Positions 31,694-39,474 of a stretch of 64,000 nt of DNA are shown here, one piece after another. The notes under the pieces are model-generated. The model ran no database searches. It saw nothing but the letters and a program-made list of their open reading frames with translations, and had not been told where the DNA came from. The stretch's first letter is position 1. The number at the start of each line of letters is the position of its first letter. The DNA is from a virus, in IMG/VR virus record IMGVR_UViG_3300021406_000010, positions 1-64,000 of that record. One strand, 5' to 3'. A program made the translations under genes and the position numbers.

Positions 31694-32010
31694 TGGCACG
31701 GGGGATCGCCGGCTACGGCCGGTATGACGACGACCCAGGGCACGTCGGCTGCCCGTTCGCGAAGTCTGACATGACGCCGTGCATCGCCCGGGACGGGCAC
31801 ACGGCCCTGTCCAGCGGTGGCCTTCGCGTGTGCGTCGGCTGCGGGCACGCCCCCGGGCGGCTGATCACCGACCTCGGCAGGGAGTACCCGCCAGCCCGGG
31901 GACCGCAGCCAGCCAACCCGGTCGCGGCGGCCAGGAAGCTCACTGAGCTGGTCCGCGCCGCCACCGAGCCGCTCGCGAAGGGAAAGGAAGAGCCCGATGG
32001 CGCGCAGTGA
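31693..32010 (+). CDS. Cys-containing hypothetical protein, 105 residues
   Basis: HVGCPFAKSDMTPC, H and VCVGCGHAPG give a likely zinc site of the type C-x8-C...C-x2-C. The rest is low-complexity. TGATG overlap upstream; 14-base overlap downstream. Confidence 0.6.
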   Translation: MARGIAGYGRYDDDPGHVGCPFAKSDMTPCIARDGHTALSSGGLRVCVGCGHAPGRLITDLGREYPPARGPQPANPVAAARKLTELVRAATEPLAKGKEEPDGAQ

Positions 32011-32479
32011 GCAGCACCGGCCGGTGAGCATGGCCGACCTGCTAGACCAGGCGGTGTTCTGGTGCACCAGCGAGGGCGGGATCATCCGGCTGGCCGACAT
32101 GAGCCACAAGTACCTGGGCAACGTCCGCCGGTGGCTGACGGGCAACGCCGGCACCGTCCAGGAGCAGGTCGCGGCCGAGCTGTCCCGGGATGAGAACGCC
32201 GCCGGGGACAAGGCTTCCGAAGCGGGCATGCGACTCTACCTGATGGGCCAGTACGGCGACCCCCGAGGATGGATGGACGACCAGCCGCTGGCGCGGGAGA
32301 TCGACCGGCTCACGTCCGCCGAGGCGCAGGAGTCCAGGCAGGGCCGCGAGGAGCAGGTGACCGAGATCAGGGCCTGTCCCCAGTGCGGGGCGCAGCCGGG
32401 CCAGCAGTGTGTCTCGCTGTCGTCCATGAGAGGCCGCGTGCTGAACCACCCGCACGCGGCCCGGATGAGGCAGCCGTGA
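31997..32479 (+). CDS. Hypothetical protein with C-terminal phage zinc finger, 160 residues
   Basis: Residues 1-110 are helical with no recognised motif. The last 35 (CPQCGAQPGQQCVSLSSM then HPHAARM) are the third copy of the zinc domain seen at 30716 and 31092. This shows the domain moving onto other proteins. Confidence 0.65.
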   Translation: MARSEQHRPVSMADLLDQAVFWCTSEGGIIRLADMSHKYLGNVRRWLTGNAGTVQEQVAAELSRDENAAGDKASEAGMRLYLMGQYGDPRGWMDDQPLAREIDRLTSAEAQESRQGREEQVTEIRACPQCGAQPGQQCVSLSSMRGRVLNHPHAARMRQP

Positions 32480-32718
32480 GCGGTCGTCCGCAGTGGGAGC
32501 CCGGCATGAGGGTCGAGCTGGTCGAGCATGTCGATGCCACCAGGCAGCCCCGCGAGAACGGCCGGGTGATCCCCGGCGAGGTCACCGAGGTGACCAGCCT
32601 CTACGTGATCGTGCGGCACGAACTGTCCAGGCGCCCGGACCCGTTCTTCGCGGACTCCGGGTGGCGGGCCTGGGACGGCATGTTCAGCTGGCGGCTGCGC
32701 CCGGCGGTCACGCCATGA
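32476..32718 (+). CDS. SH3-like hypothetical protein, 80 residues
   Basis: WEPGMRVELVEHVDATR and GEVTEVTSLYVIVRHEL give the strands of a small barrel. GTGA upstream, ATGA downstream. Confidence 0.6.
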   Translation: MSGRPQWEPGMRVELVEHVDATRQPRENGRVIPGEVTEVTSLYVIVRHELSRRPDPFFADSGWRAWDGMFSWRLRPAVTP

Positions 32719-33053
32719 GCGCCCGCCGGTGCCCCGCCTGCGGGTACACGGACCCGCACCCGGTAGTCACCCACCAGGAGTGCAGGAAGCGGGCCAGGGA
32801 GGCCGCCCTGCAGCGCGCGCTGGATGATGGCCGCCCGCTGGACAGGAAGTGCCCGTCCTGCGGGCGGCTTGACGTGGAGTACAACGGCAACTACTGCTGC
32901 CGCTCCTGCGACTGGGGGCTACCAGAGGACGGCGACGTGCAGCCGTGGCTGCGCAGCCTGATCAGGCTGCGGAGGTCAATGGGGAAGGACACCGCATGGG
33001 AGGAGCAGTACCTCGACTCGCCCATGCCAGGACGGCGGGGAGGAAACCGGTGA
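32715..33053 (+). CDS. Double zinc-ribbon protein, 112 residues
   Basis: CPACGYTD...C gives one site; CPSCGRLDV...CCRSCDWG gives a second, complete C4 ribbon. Basic C-terminus. Could bind nucleic acid or act as an adaptor. GTGA overlap downstream. Confidence 0.65.
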   Translation: MSARRCPACGYTDPHPVVTHQECRKRAREAALQRALDDGRPLDRKCPSCGRLDVEYNGNYCCRSCDWGLPEDGDVQPWLRSLIRLRRSMGKDTAWEEQYLDSPMPGRRGGNR

Positions 33054-33610
33054 GCGCCAGGGACGAGTGGAGGTCAGCCCGCACCCTGGAGGACCTGGGC
33101 GAGCTGACGGCCAGGTGGCTGGAGGGCAGCCTGGATTCGGTGCCCGGCCACTCAGGACCGCCAGCGGATGAGACGCGCTGCATCGCGCCCACTCTGGCCG
33201 TCCTGAACAGGGCGGGGTACGTGACTACGTCCTCCCAGCCGGGACTCACCTCCTGGGAGGACGGCTGCCAGTGGCGGCAGCGGGCCTTCGTCACGGGCCT
33301 GACGGGCTACCGGGCAGCGGTGGCCATGAGCAACGCGATGCTGCCGCTTGGGTACTGGGTCATCGTGAGCCATACCCCCCGCCGGGGGCGCCCTGGCAGG
33401 GACCTCCCCGTGACCTGCCAGGGCGACCGGGAGGTCACCGGCGCGGGCCGCGCCCGGTCGCTGGGCGACCTGCGGAACTGGCACACGGGATTCGGGCGGT
33501 GCCACCCGGACGCGGTGGCCGCCGTCGCCGGCGCGCTGCAGGTGACGGTCATCGACCGCGAGTGGGGCAGCAACCTCATGTGGGACCGCCTCACCGCCGT
33601 CGTTGCGTGA
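33050..33610 (+). CDS. DUF6919-like protein, 186 residues
   Basis: ARTLEDLGELTARWLEGSL, APTLAVLNRAGYVTTSSQPG and QRAFVTGLTGYRAA follow the pattern of a family common in streptomycetes and their phages. The function of the family is not known. Its stop overlaps the next promoter element. Confidence 0.7.
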   Translation: MSARDEWRSARTLEDLGELTARWLEGSLDSVPGHSGPPADETRCIAPTLAVLNRAGYVTTSSQPGLTSWEDGCQWRQRAFVTGLTGYRAAVAMSNAMLPLGYWVIVSHTPRRGRPGRDLPVTCQGDREVTGAGRARSLGDLRNWHTGFGRCHPDAVAAVAGALQVTVIDREWGSNLMWDRLTAVVA

Positions 33611-33632
33611 ATACAGCTTTTCTTGCTATAGT
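33610..33632 (+). promoter_or_regulatory. Promoter element
   Basis: ATACAGCTTTTCTTGCTATA with TATAGT at 33627; a leader with GAGGGGAGC leads to ATG 33669. It overlaps the stop codon of the upstream gene. Confidence 0.6.
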
Positions 33633-33668
33633 GGACCTGTAGGCCACCAGCGAGGGGAGCACCCGACG

Positions 33669-33836
33669 ATGAGCAGGGAAACGGCGCGAAGGATCGCCAG
33701 GAGCCTGGACGTGATAGCCCGCAAGCCCGGCGGCGCAGACGGCGCGGACCTTTCCTTCATCAGTGACTTCTACTACCGCCTGAGCGCGGCCGACGCCCGG
33801 AAGGTCTTCCGCTACACCACGGCGTTCCCGTCATGA
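33669..33836 (+). CDS. Hypothetical protein, 55 residues
   Basis: Helical N-terminus (ETARRIARSLDVIARKPG) and aromatic C-terminus (FISDFYYRLSAADARKVF). First gene of its operon. ATGA overlap downstream. Confidence 0.6.
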   Translation: MSRETARRIARSLDVIARKPGGADGADLSFISDFYYRLSAADARKVFRYTTAFPS

Positions 33837-34705
33837 CGCCGCGCGAGCACGACGAGAAGCAGGCGGCGCTGGATGGCGACCTCGGCATGGCCCTGGCACG
33901 GCGGACGACGGCCCGCAATGCCGTCCACCGGCTGGCCGGCGACAAGCTGCGCTGGCACGGCCGCGTCCAGGAGTGGGGGATGAGCTACGACGGGGCGCTC
34001 ATGGCCGTGGCGGGGACCGCCCGGGAGGGCGTGGACCCGGTGGCCGTCACCGCCGCCAGGACGCTGGCCGATGCGGAGTTCTGGAGCAAGAGCGTTGCGG
34101 CCCTGAAGGACAAGATCTCGGTCATGGAGGCCGTCTACCGCAAGGACCCGTGGCCCCGCTACTTCCCCTGCCTCAACTCCGACGGCCACGTCCACCGCTC
34201 CGAGCGCGGCTGCAGCACCCTCCGCTACGACACCGCGATGGGGTGGGACACCAGCCTGTCAGGGCAGCCGGTCGAGGCGTGCATCGCGAAGCTGGGGCCG
34301 CGCCTGTGCTCGGTGTGCTTCCCCGACGCCCCGGCCGAGCACTGCCGGTCGCTGAGCGACATCACCCGCGCCGACCGCGAGGCCGCCAGGGCGGCCCGGC
34401 AGGAGGCCAGGTACGCCAAGCGGCTCCGCGATAACGAGCGGTTCCGGGAGACTGCCCATCCCCAGTGGTGCGAGACCGTGGCCCGCTGCAAGGAGATCCT
34501 GCGCGATGAGGTCGAGTACCGCGACTACTACGGGCGCGGCGAGCACTCCAGTCACGCCGCCTCGGTAACGGACGCGGCCAGGGCCGCCGAGGTGCTGCTG
34601 GCCCGCGAGGCCGCCATCCCGGGCACCGGCGCCACCCAGGACGAGATCGACCGCATCATCGCCAGCGCGGTGAAGAGGAACCGGAAGGACGGCGCGAGGA
34701 TCTGA
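33833..34705 (+). CDS. Hypothetical protein with Cys/His core, 290 residues
   Basis: Long helical N-terminus, then WPRYFPCLNSDGHVHRS, GCSTLRYDT, LCSVCFPDAP and H-C, a Cys/His cluster that looks like a zinc site; then charged helices. The Cys/His block is found in proteins of unknown role in actinophages. Possibly nucleic-acid binding. Confidence 0.65.
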   Translation: MTPREHDEKQAALDGDLGMALARRTTARNAVHRLAGDKLRWHGRVQEWGMSYDGALMAVAGTAREGVDPVAVTAARTLADAEFWSKSVAALKDKISVMEAVYRKDPWPRYFPCLNSDGHVHRSERGCSTLRYDTAMGWDTSLSGQPVEACIAKLGPRLCSVCFPDAPAEHCRSLSDITRADREAARAARQEARYAKRLRDNERFRETAHPQWCETVARCKEILRDEVEYRDYYGRGEHSSHAASVTDAARAAEVLLAREAAIPGTGATQDEIDRIIASAVKRNRKDGARI

Positions 34706-34920
34706 TGACCGATGAGGAGCGGGCCGCGCTGCATGAGATGGCGCGGCCCGAGAACCAGTCCAGCGACGCGGTCCGGTACCGCATCGCCAGGAACGAGTGC
34801 GAGATCGAGCGGCACCTCGGGACGGCGGCCTGGCATGAAGCCAAGGCCCTGGAGCTGCAGGACGAGAACGAGCACATGCGAGCCGTGCTGGAGGCCAGGA
34901 AGGAAGGGGCGGGGACCTGA
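34705..34920 (+). CDS. Helical hypothetical protein, 71 residues
   Basis: TGATG overlap. IARNECEIERHLGTAAWHEA and KALELQDENEHMRAVLEARK form a likely coiled coil. Function unknown. Confidence 0.6.
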   Translation: MTDEERAALHEMARPENQSSDAVRYRIARNECEIERHLGTAAWHEAKALELQDENEHMRAVLEARKEGAGT

Positions 34921-35111
34921 TGATGTACGTGATCAGCTTCAGCGCCAGGGTGAGGCCGAACGACCGCGAGCGGACCGAGTTCCGCGAGGAGGTCGACGCC
35001 CACAACCAGCAGGTCGCCCTGCTGAAGGCCGGGATGGCGATCGCCGGGCGCGGCGAGTCGTTCATCGGCTCCAGCATGCAGGGCCTGGCCATCAGGCGGC
35101 GGTCGTGGTGA
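34920..35111 (+). CDS. Hypothetical protein, 63 residues
   Basis: MMYVISFSARVRPNDRERTE gives a strand then an acidic helix (EVDAHNQQVALLKAG). TGATG overlap upstream, GTGA downstream. Confidence 0.6.
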   Translation: MMYVISFSARVRPNDRERTEFREEVDAHNQQVALLKAGMAIAGRGESFIGSSMQGLAIRRRSW

Positions 35112-35494
35112 GCGGCCGGGAGCCGTGCCGGGGCGACGACGGCCTCGTCCGGCTGCTGGTCAGGCCGTCAAGGGGCGCCGCCACGATCAGCAGCCGGCTG
35201 CTGGCGCGGCTGCGCGCCGAGCTCAGGCCGCTCGGGGTAATCATCCCCGAGGGCGCCGGGCCGCGCCGCGTGAACGCCAGCGCGGCGGACCGGTGCAACG
35301 GGGCGTGGTCCTGGTGCATGGAGCCGGCCCTGTGGCCCGACGGCTCCACCGTCGGCTCCAACTACCCGATGGGCGTGATGGCGAGGTGCGCGGCATGGCG
35401 CGTCTCCCGGATAAGCCAGGTGGGCAGCTACGGAGACTTTTACGTGGACCCGTGCGACGCCTGCATCACCCGGCACGGCCGGGTCAGGTTCTGA
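35108..35494 (+). CDS. Cys-containing hypothetical protein, 128 residues
   Basis: DRCNGAWSWCMEP, RCAAW and DPCDACITRHG provide six cysteines, likely one zinc site. N-terminal half basic. No family recognised. Confidence 0.6.
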   Translation: MSGREPCRGDDGLVRLLVRPSRGAATISSRLLARLRAELRPLGVIIPEGAGPRRVNASAADRCNGAWSWCMEPALWPDGSTVGSNYPMGVMARCAAWRVSRISQVGSYGDFYVDPCDACITRHGRVRF

Positions 35495-35775
35495 TGGCGT
35501 CCTGGAAGACGATCGCGGGCATCCTGGCCGCCCGCATGGCGGAGACGGAGGGCGTCGCCGGCGGCTGCCCCCAGCACGGGAGCGCCTGGCGCGAGCACCA
35601 CCGGGACTGCGCCTACTGCGAGGACCAGCGGGCGTACTCCGCCTGGCTGGAAGCCGGCGGCCATGACTTCCGGGAGCCGCCGTACGAGGGCAAGTCAGTA
35701 TCGGTGCTTGACCTGCTGCCCAGGCACCAGGCGGCAACCAAGGAGAAGGACGGTGAGTGCATCGATGACCAGTGA
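35494..35775 (+). CDS. Cys/His hypothetical protein, 93 residues
   Basis: GGCPQHGSAWREHHRDCAYC has a C-x2-H...H-x3-C-x2-C layout, a probable zinc knuckle. TGATG overlap upstream. Confidence 0.6.
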   Translation: MASWKTIAGILAARMAETEGVAGGCPQHGSAWREHHRDCAYCEDQRAYSAWLEAGGHDFREPPYEGKSVSVLDLLPRHQAATKEKDGECIDDQ

Positions 35776-35935
35776 CCGCAGGCGCAAGCAAGCCATCCGC
35801 CAGCGGATGGCGGAAGCCGGCGAGCCGTACTCGGTCGCCGCACGGCACGTTGACGAGGAGCGCGCCGCGAGGCGGCAGGCCTCGGCAGGGCCAGCGAGTG
35901 AAGCGGAGGAGGACGGCGATGAGCTACGGGACTGA
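35765..35935 (+). CDS. Small RRRKQAIRQRM-type protein, 56 residues
   Basis: RRRKQAIRQRMAEAGEPYSV then AARH is a short motif seen, often at protein ends, in many actinobacterial proteins. Here it stands alone, followed by an acidic tail. Confidence 0.6.
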   Translation: MTSDRRRKQAIRQRMAEAGEPYSVAARHVDEERAARRQASAGPASEAEEDGDELRD

Positions 35936-36065
35936 GCCAGGGCTCGTGACCGTCACGTTCGACCCCCGGGACCCGGTCAGCGTCCTGCGGGCGCTGCGCG
36001 AGGCCGTCGGCCGCGACGTGCTGAAGGTCGTCGCGGACGCGGAGGCGCTCCGTGGCGAAGGCTGA
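35919..36065 (+). CDS. Hypothetical protein, 48 residues
   Basis: LVTVTFDPRDPVSVLRALRE reads as a strand and a helix. Overlaps its neighbours by 17 and 14 bases. Confidence 0.55.
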   Translation: MSYGTEPGLVTVTFDPRDPVSVLRALREAVGRDVLKVVADAEALRGEG

Positions 36066-36267
36066 AAGCGACCGGGAGCGCAGCCCGGCGGTGCGCCGTG
36101 CCCTGAACGAGCTGCGGCTGCTGCGGTCCCGGGAGGAGCTGGCCAGGAGGCAGAAGCAGTATTACGAGAAGGCAGTCGCCGCGCTGAGCCCGGAGGAGCT
36201 AGACCAGTACCTGCGCATCGCCTACGCGCAGGGCGCGCCGGCGATCCCGGAGTGCCCCTGCCAGTGA
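36052..36267 (+). CDS. Helical hypothetical protein, 71 residues
   Basis: GTG 36052. Charged helices (ALNELRLLRSREELARRQKQ), C-terminal CPC. Last gene before a strong terminator. Confidence 0.6.
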   Translation: MAKAESDRERSPAVRRALNELRLLRSREELARRQKQYYEKAVAALSPEELDQYLRIAYAQGAPAIPECPCQ

Positions 36268-36274
36268 CCAGGCC

Positions 36275-36311
36275 CGCGAGGCCCGTGCCGCGACCCGGCG
36301 CGGGCCTCGCG
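36275..36311 (+). terminator. 15-bp hairpin terminator
   Basis: CGCGAGGCCCGTGCC and GGCGCGGGCCTCGCG pair with one G-T wobble around GCGACCC, eight bases after the stop. Confidence 0.8.
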
Positions 36312-36324
36312 TCATCCCCTCCTA

Positions 36325-36346
36325 ATGGCAAGCAATCCTGTATTCT
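36325..36346 (+). promoter_or_regulatory. Promoter element, reverse orientation, leaderless type
   Basis: ATGGCAAGCAATCCTGTATT: the element lies in reverse yet points rightward, using its other arm. TG-TATTCT ends six bases before ATG 36353. This is direct support for bidirectionality. Confidence 0.55.
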
Positions 36347-36352
36347 GAGGGC

Positions 36353-36529
36353 ATGAAGCTGCCATCCATCCTGACCCGGCGCGGATTCGCCTGGTACGCC
36401 CTCCTGGCGTTCACCATCTGGTGGTGCTCCCGCAACCCGCATGACGCCGCCGCCGCCGGGCGCAACCTGCTCCGCTTCACCGCCTATGCCGTCGGCCAGC
36501 TCTCGGTGTTCGCCCGGAAGGCAGCATGA
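36353..36529 (+). CDS. Small membrane protein, 58 residues
   Basis: FAWYALLAFTIWWCSRNPHD then AAAAGRNLL: one membrane helix followed by an amphipathic helix. Very similar small proteins with a WWC...P pattern are common in streptomycetes and their mobile elements. Leaderless start. ATGA overlap downstream. Confidence 0.6.
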   Translation: MKLPSILTRRGFAWYALLAFTIWWCSRNPHDAAAAGRNLLRFTAYAVGQLSVFARKAA

Positions 36530-36660
36530 TGAGGCTGCGAGCACGCAATGCGCTCTGGCGGCTGTCTGACTGGCTGTGCGCACACAAGGCGACCTTCGGG
36601 CTAGGGCACCAGGTCGGCGAGCTCGGCTGGAAGCTGCGACGCCCCGGGGACCGGGCGTGA
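36526..36660 (+). CDS. Small basic protein, 44 residues
   Basis: MMRLRARNALWRLSDWLCAH begins the protein; basic and Trp-rich, perhaps membrane-associated. It sits exactly between ATGA and GTGA overlaps. Confidence 0.55.
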   Translation: MMRLRARNALWRLSDWLCAHKATFGLGHQVGELGWKLRRPGDRA

Positions 36661-37142
36661 GCCCCGTCGTCATCGCGGAGGCCGCCACCGGGGCGGTCGC
36701 CGTCATCGCGGTCGCCGCGCCGCTGCTGGGCCTGATGGCGGCCGAGTCCGTCATGCTGCTGGTGCCAGCCGGATGGCGGGCCAGGAGGCGGCACGGGCGC
36801 CCCCGGCCCGCCATTCCCGCCCGGCTGCGGCGCATCATCGGCTCCGCTGACCGGCACCGGTGCTGCTACTGCCACTCGCGACACGAGCCGCAGGTGGACC
36901 ACATCCGGCCGTGGTCACTCGGGGGCCTGTCCGCCGCGTGGAACCTCGCCATCCTCTGCGGCCACTGCAACCGGGTGAAGAGCGACTACTGGCGGCACCG
37001 GGACGGGGACGTGCACTACAACCCCTGGGAAGGGCACGGCGACATGCACCTGGCGGCCATGATCCTCGCCCGGGAGCTGCGGCACCGGCGCAGCCCGCTG
37101 CGGTGGGCGCGGCTGGCCATCGCGGCGTGCGCCGTACGGTAG
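36657..37142 (+). CDS. HNH endonuclease with N-terminal membrane segment, 161 residues
   Basis: Residues 1-40 contain a hydrophobic helix (GAVAVIAVAAPLLGLMAAES). From about residue 70, CCYCHSRHEPQVDHIRPWSL, N in WNLAILC and CGHCNRVKSDYW form the HNH motif with its two zinc-binding Cys pairs. HNH nucleases nick or cut DNA; the membrane segment is unusual and suggests action at the cell envelope, for example on incoming DNA (inference). Last gene of a three-gene leaderless transcript. Confidence 0.75.
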   Translation: MSPVVIAEAATGAVAVIAVAAPLLGLMAAESVMLLVPAGWRARRRHGRPRPAIPARLRRIIGSADRHRCCYCHSRHEPQVDHIRPWSLGGLSAAWNLAILCGHCNRVKSDYWRHRDGDVHYNPWEGHGDMHLAAMILARELRHRRSPLRWARLAIAACAVR

Positions 37143-37167
37143 CGCGGGCGCCGGCCTCTCTTGGTGA

Positions 37168-37189
37168 ATACAGCTTTCCTTGCTATAGT
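37168..37189 (+). promoter_or_regulatory. Promoter element, leaderless type
   Basis: ATACAGCTTTCCTTGCTATA with TATAGT at 37184-37189, six bases before ATG 37196. The cleanest consensus copy. Confidence 0.65.
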
Positions 37190-37195
37190 GGGGTC

Positions 37196-37453
37196 ATGAG
37201 CACAGCAGCTGGGACCGGGACCGTGATCGAGGTCCGGCGCGCGGAGGCCCGCTTCCCCGGGCAGCGCAGCCGGGCGTTCACCTACAGCTGGAAGGCCATC
37301 GCGGACGAGGACTTCCCGCGCCCTGACGGCACCGTCTTCCACCGCCCGGCGGGCACCTGGGTCGAGCACGGCACCAGCATTGTCGCGCTGCGGGACACGC
37401 TGCGGCGCAAGTTCGGGCGCGGCATCACGATCAGCGAGGACTGGAAGCCATGA
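37196..37453 (+). CDS. Hypothetical protein, 85 residues (leaderless)
   Basis: RSRAFTYSWKAIADEDFPRP and FHRPAGTWVEHGTSIVALRD: small alpha/beta protein. First gene of an operon that ends with the DNA methyltransferase. ATGA overlap downstream. Confidence 0.65.
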   Translation: MSTAAGTGTVIEVRRAEARFPGQRSRAFTYSWKAIADEDFPRPDGTVFHRPAGTWVEHGTSIVALRDTLRRKFGRGITISEDWKP

Positions 37454-37620
37454 GCGGGGAGATCACCGCCAGCCAGGTCGGGGCCCTCCGCGACGAGGCC
37501 GGGCAGCATGGCGACCTGGAACAGGCCGCCATCTGTGAGCAGGCCCTCGGCGGGGACTTCACCGCGTGGGCCATCTGCGTGGAAGTCATCAGCTACGCCG
37601 CGAGGGAGAGCCGGCCATGA
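37450..37620 (+). CDS. Small helical protein, 56 residues
   Basis: ITASQVGALRDEAGQHGDLE, AICEQALGGD and VEVISYAA match a short helical module (ALRxEAGxxGD...C..AL.GD) seen in many actinophage proteins. Function unknown. Confidence 0.65.
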   Translation: MSGEITASQVGALRDEAGQHGDLEQAAICEQALGGDFTAWAICVEVISYAARESRP

Positions 37621-38123
37621 GCACGCGGAAGAACATGATCGCCCGCGCCAGCGACGGCACCGAGGTCGTCCTGCGGACCGCCGGGGGATACGACACGGCG
37701 GGCCTGATCCGGCGGCCCGACGGCACCTGGTACATCGCGGCGCAGGGGAACTCGGCGGAGTCAGTGCGCAAGCGCACCCGGGCGGCCGTGAACCGCTACC
37801 ACGGGGGCAGCGCCCCCATCGAGGTGCGCCCCCTGCACGAGGAGACCGCGCCGATGGTCCGCGACTACTTCGGCACCCACGACGTCAGGATCACCAGCTG
37901 CTTCTCCGAGGGCCAGTGGCGCCTGGTGCTGACCTCGTCCGGCCAGCCAGGATCATACCGGGGGGACCGGACGATGCTGCGCAGGCTGGCGCTAGCGGGC
38001 GTGGAGGCCGTTGCCGTGACCGGGCAGCGGCCGGGCGAGGACCGCCAGCGGACCGCTGACTTTCAGATGGACGAGATCGCCCGGAGCTGCGGCTTCCGGC
38101 TACCGCAGCGGGCCGCGTCATGA
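37617..38123 (+). CDS. Hypothetical protein, 168 residues
   Basis: Strand-rich N-terminus (GTEVVLRTAGGYDTAGLIRR), then alternating strands and helices. No catalytic pattern recognised. ATGA on both sides. Confidence 0.6.
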   Translation: MSTRKNMIARASDGTEVVLRTAGGYDTAGLIRRPDGTWYIAAQGNSAESVRKRTRAAVNRYHGGSAPIEVRPLHEETAPMVRDYFGTHDVRITSCFSEGQWRLVLTSSGQPGSYRGDRTMLRRLALAGVEAVAVTGQRPGEDRQRTADFQMDEIARSCGFRLPQRAAS

Positions 38124-38491
38124 CCACCGAGGAGTGGCAGGCCCTCCAGGACGAGCTGTACGACAGGTTCTGCCGTAAGGAGCTGGACCCCGGGGAGTAC
38201 TGCGAGGCGTCCCTCGGCCTGGGCCCTGCTGCCGTCGCCATTAACGAGGAACGCAGGCGGATCGTGGAAGCCGGCGGGCGGATCGGGGTCGCCAGGGTGC
38301 CCCACGCGGACAGCACCCGCGTGGGGCACTACGGCGTGTACGGCCTGCCCGACGACGGCCACGTGGTCATCGAGTACGAGGGCTACGAGCAGGACGGCGT
38401 CCAGCACGGCATCGGCGGGCGCAGGAGGCCGGTCCGCTACAAGGCGCTGCGCGACGGCCTGGACATCACGATCTTCGGGGAGGGGCAGTGA
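38120..38491 (+). CDS. Hypothetical protein, 123 residues
   Basis: Helical start (EEWQALQDELYDRFCRKELD), strand-rich centre (GHYGVYGLPDDGHVVIEYEG). GTGA overlap with a winged-helix gene. Function unknown. Confidence 0.6.
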   Translation: MTTEEWQALQDELYDRFCRKELDPGEYCEASLGLGPAAVAINEERRRIVEAGGRIGVARVPHADSTRVGHYGVYGLPDDGHVVIEYEGYEQDGVQHGIGGRRRPVRYKALRDGLDITIFGEGQ

Positions 38492-38784
38492 GCGGCAGGC
38501 AGCTGAGCGAGCGGGAGACCCTCCTGCTGCGGGTGATCTTCAAGAGCATGCCGGATGGCATCAGCCGTGACCAGCTGGCCGAGGAGATGCAGTTCATGAC
38601 GGGAAGCGCTACCCAGGCTGGCATCACGCGGACAGTCGGCTGCCTGTGCCGCAAGAATCTGGCCTGGCAGGCCGTTCACGTCCACGCCGGCCGCAAGGCA
38701 CAGTTTTACAGGATCACCGATACGGGCCGTGATGCCCTGAAAGGCGACATGTCCGGCCAGTGGATCGCGAGGAGGAAGCGGTGA
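38488..38784 (+). CDS. Winged-helix DNA-binding protein, 98 residues
   Basis: ETLLLRVIFKSMPDGISRDQ, ITRTVGCLCRKNLAWQ and QFYRITDTGRDALKG follow the helix-helix-recognition helix-wing order of MarR/PadR-like domains. Likely a transcriptional regulator. Confidence 0.65.
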   Translation: MSGRQLSERETLLLRVIFKSMPDGISRDQLAEEMQFMTGSATQAGITRTVGCLCRKNLAWQAVHVHAGRKAQFYRITDTGRDALKGDMSGQWIARRKR

Positions 38785-39023
38785 AGGTCATGACCATGAG
38801 GATCGCGGGAAGCGAGGTCAGGGTGGGGGACGACGTCATCTTCCTGGGCACTCCGCACCACGTCACGTCCGTCGAGCCGTACTCCCACCCGGTGGCCACG
38901 GGGGGCGAGCAGTGGGCCATCGCCTACGCCGCCACCCCGGAGCGGCCGGCGAAGGGGAACGCCTGGGCGATCACCCTGGAGCCGCACTGCGACTATGACA
39001 TCACCCGGGTGGTAGCGCCATGA
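38781..39023 (+). CDS. SH3-like hypothetical protein, 80 residues
   Basis: SEVRVGDDVIFLGTPHHVTS and WAITLEPHCDYDITRV form a small barrel. Found between two winged-helix genes. GTGA upstream, ATGA downstream. Confidence 0.6.
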   Translation: MKVMTMRIAGSEVRVGDDVIFLGTPHHVTSVEPYSHPVATGGEQWAIAYAATPERPAKGNAWAITLEPHCDYDITRVVAP

Positions 39024-39289
39024 TCATCGACGGCCTGACCGCCCGCGAGGCGAGGGCGCTGGCAATCCTGGACGAGCAGCACGGCCCGGTCACGGTGGAC
39101 GCCCTGCACGCGGCGATGACGCGGAACGCCACATGGCTCACCCTGGGGGCCGTGAGGATGACGGGGGAAATCCTCGCGGGGCAGCAGCTGGCCGCCCGGC
39201 GGGCCGACAGGCGGTACGTGATAACCGAGGCAGGGCGCGAGTGGGTGAGGCGGAACCGCAGCGCCCTGGACGAGATCACCCGGTCATGA
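39020..39289 (+). CDS. Winged-helix DNA-binding protein, 89 residues
   Basis: AREARALAILDEQHGPVTVD, MTGEILAGQQLAARR and RYVITEAGREWVRRN fit a winged helix with C-terminal wing (YVITEAG). Second regulator-like gene in the operon. Confidence 0.6.
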   Translation: MIIDGLTAREARALAILDEQHGPVTVDALHAAMTRNATWLTLGAVRMTGEILAGQQLAARRADRRYVITEAGREWVRRNRSALDEITRS

Positions 39290-39474
39290 GTGAATTCCTG
39301 CACCACGTCTCCAGCCAAGACAGGATCGAGTTCAAGGAACTTCCGGGCGGCATGGTCAGGATCTTCATCCTCGGCCCGAGGGGCGGCGTGCGGGCGAACA
39401 TCACCGTGCGCCGGAGCAGCCTGGAGACCCTGGCCATCCGGATACTGGCGAAGAAGGAGAACCGGGGCGAATGA
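39286..39474 (+). CDS. Hypothetical protein, 62 residues
   Basis: Strand-rich (RIEFKELPGGMVRIFILGPR) with a short C-terminal helix. ATGA overlaps on both sides. Function unknown. Confidence 0.6.
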   Translation: MSEFLHHVSSQDRIEFKELPGGMVRIFILGPRGGVRANITVRRSSLETLAIRILAKKENRGE

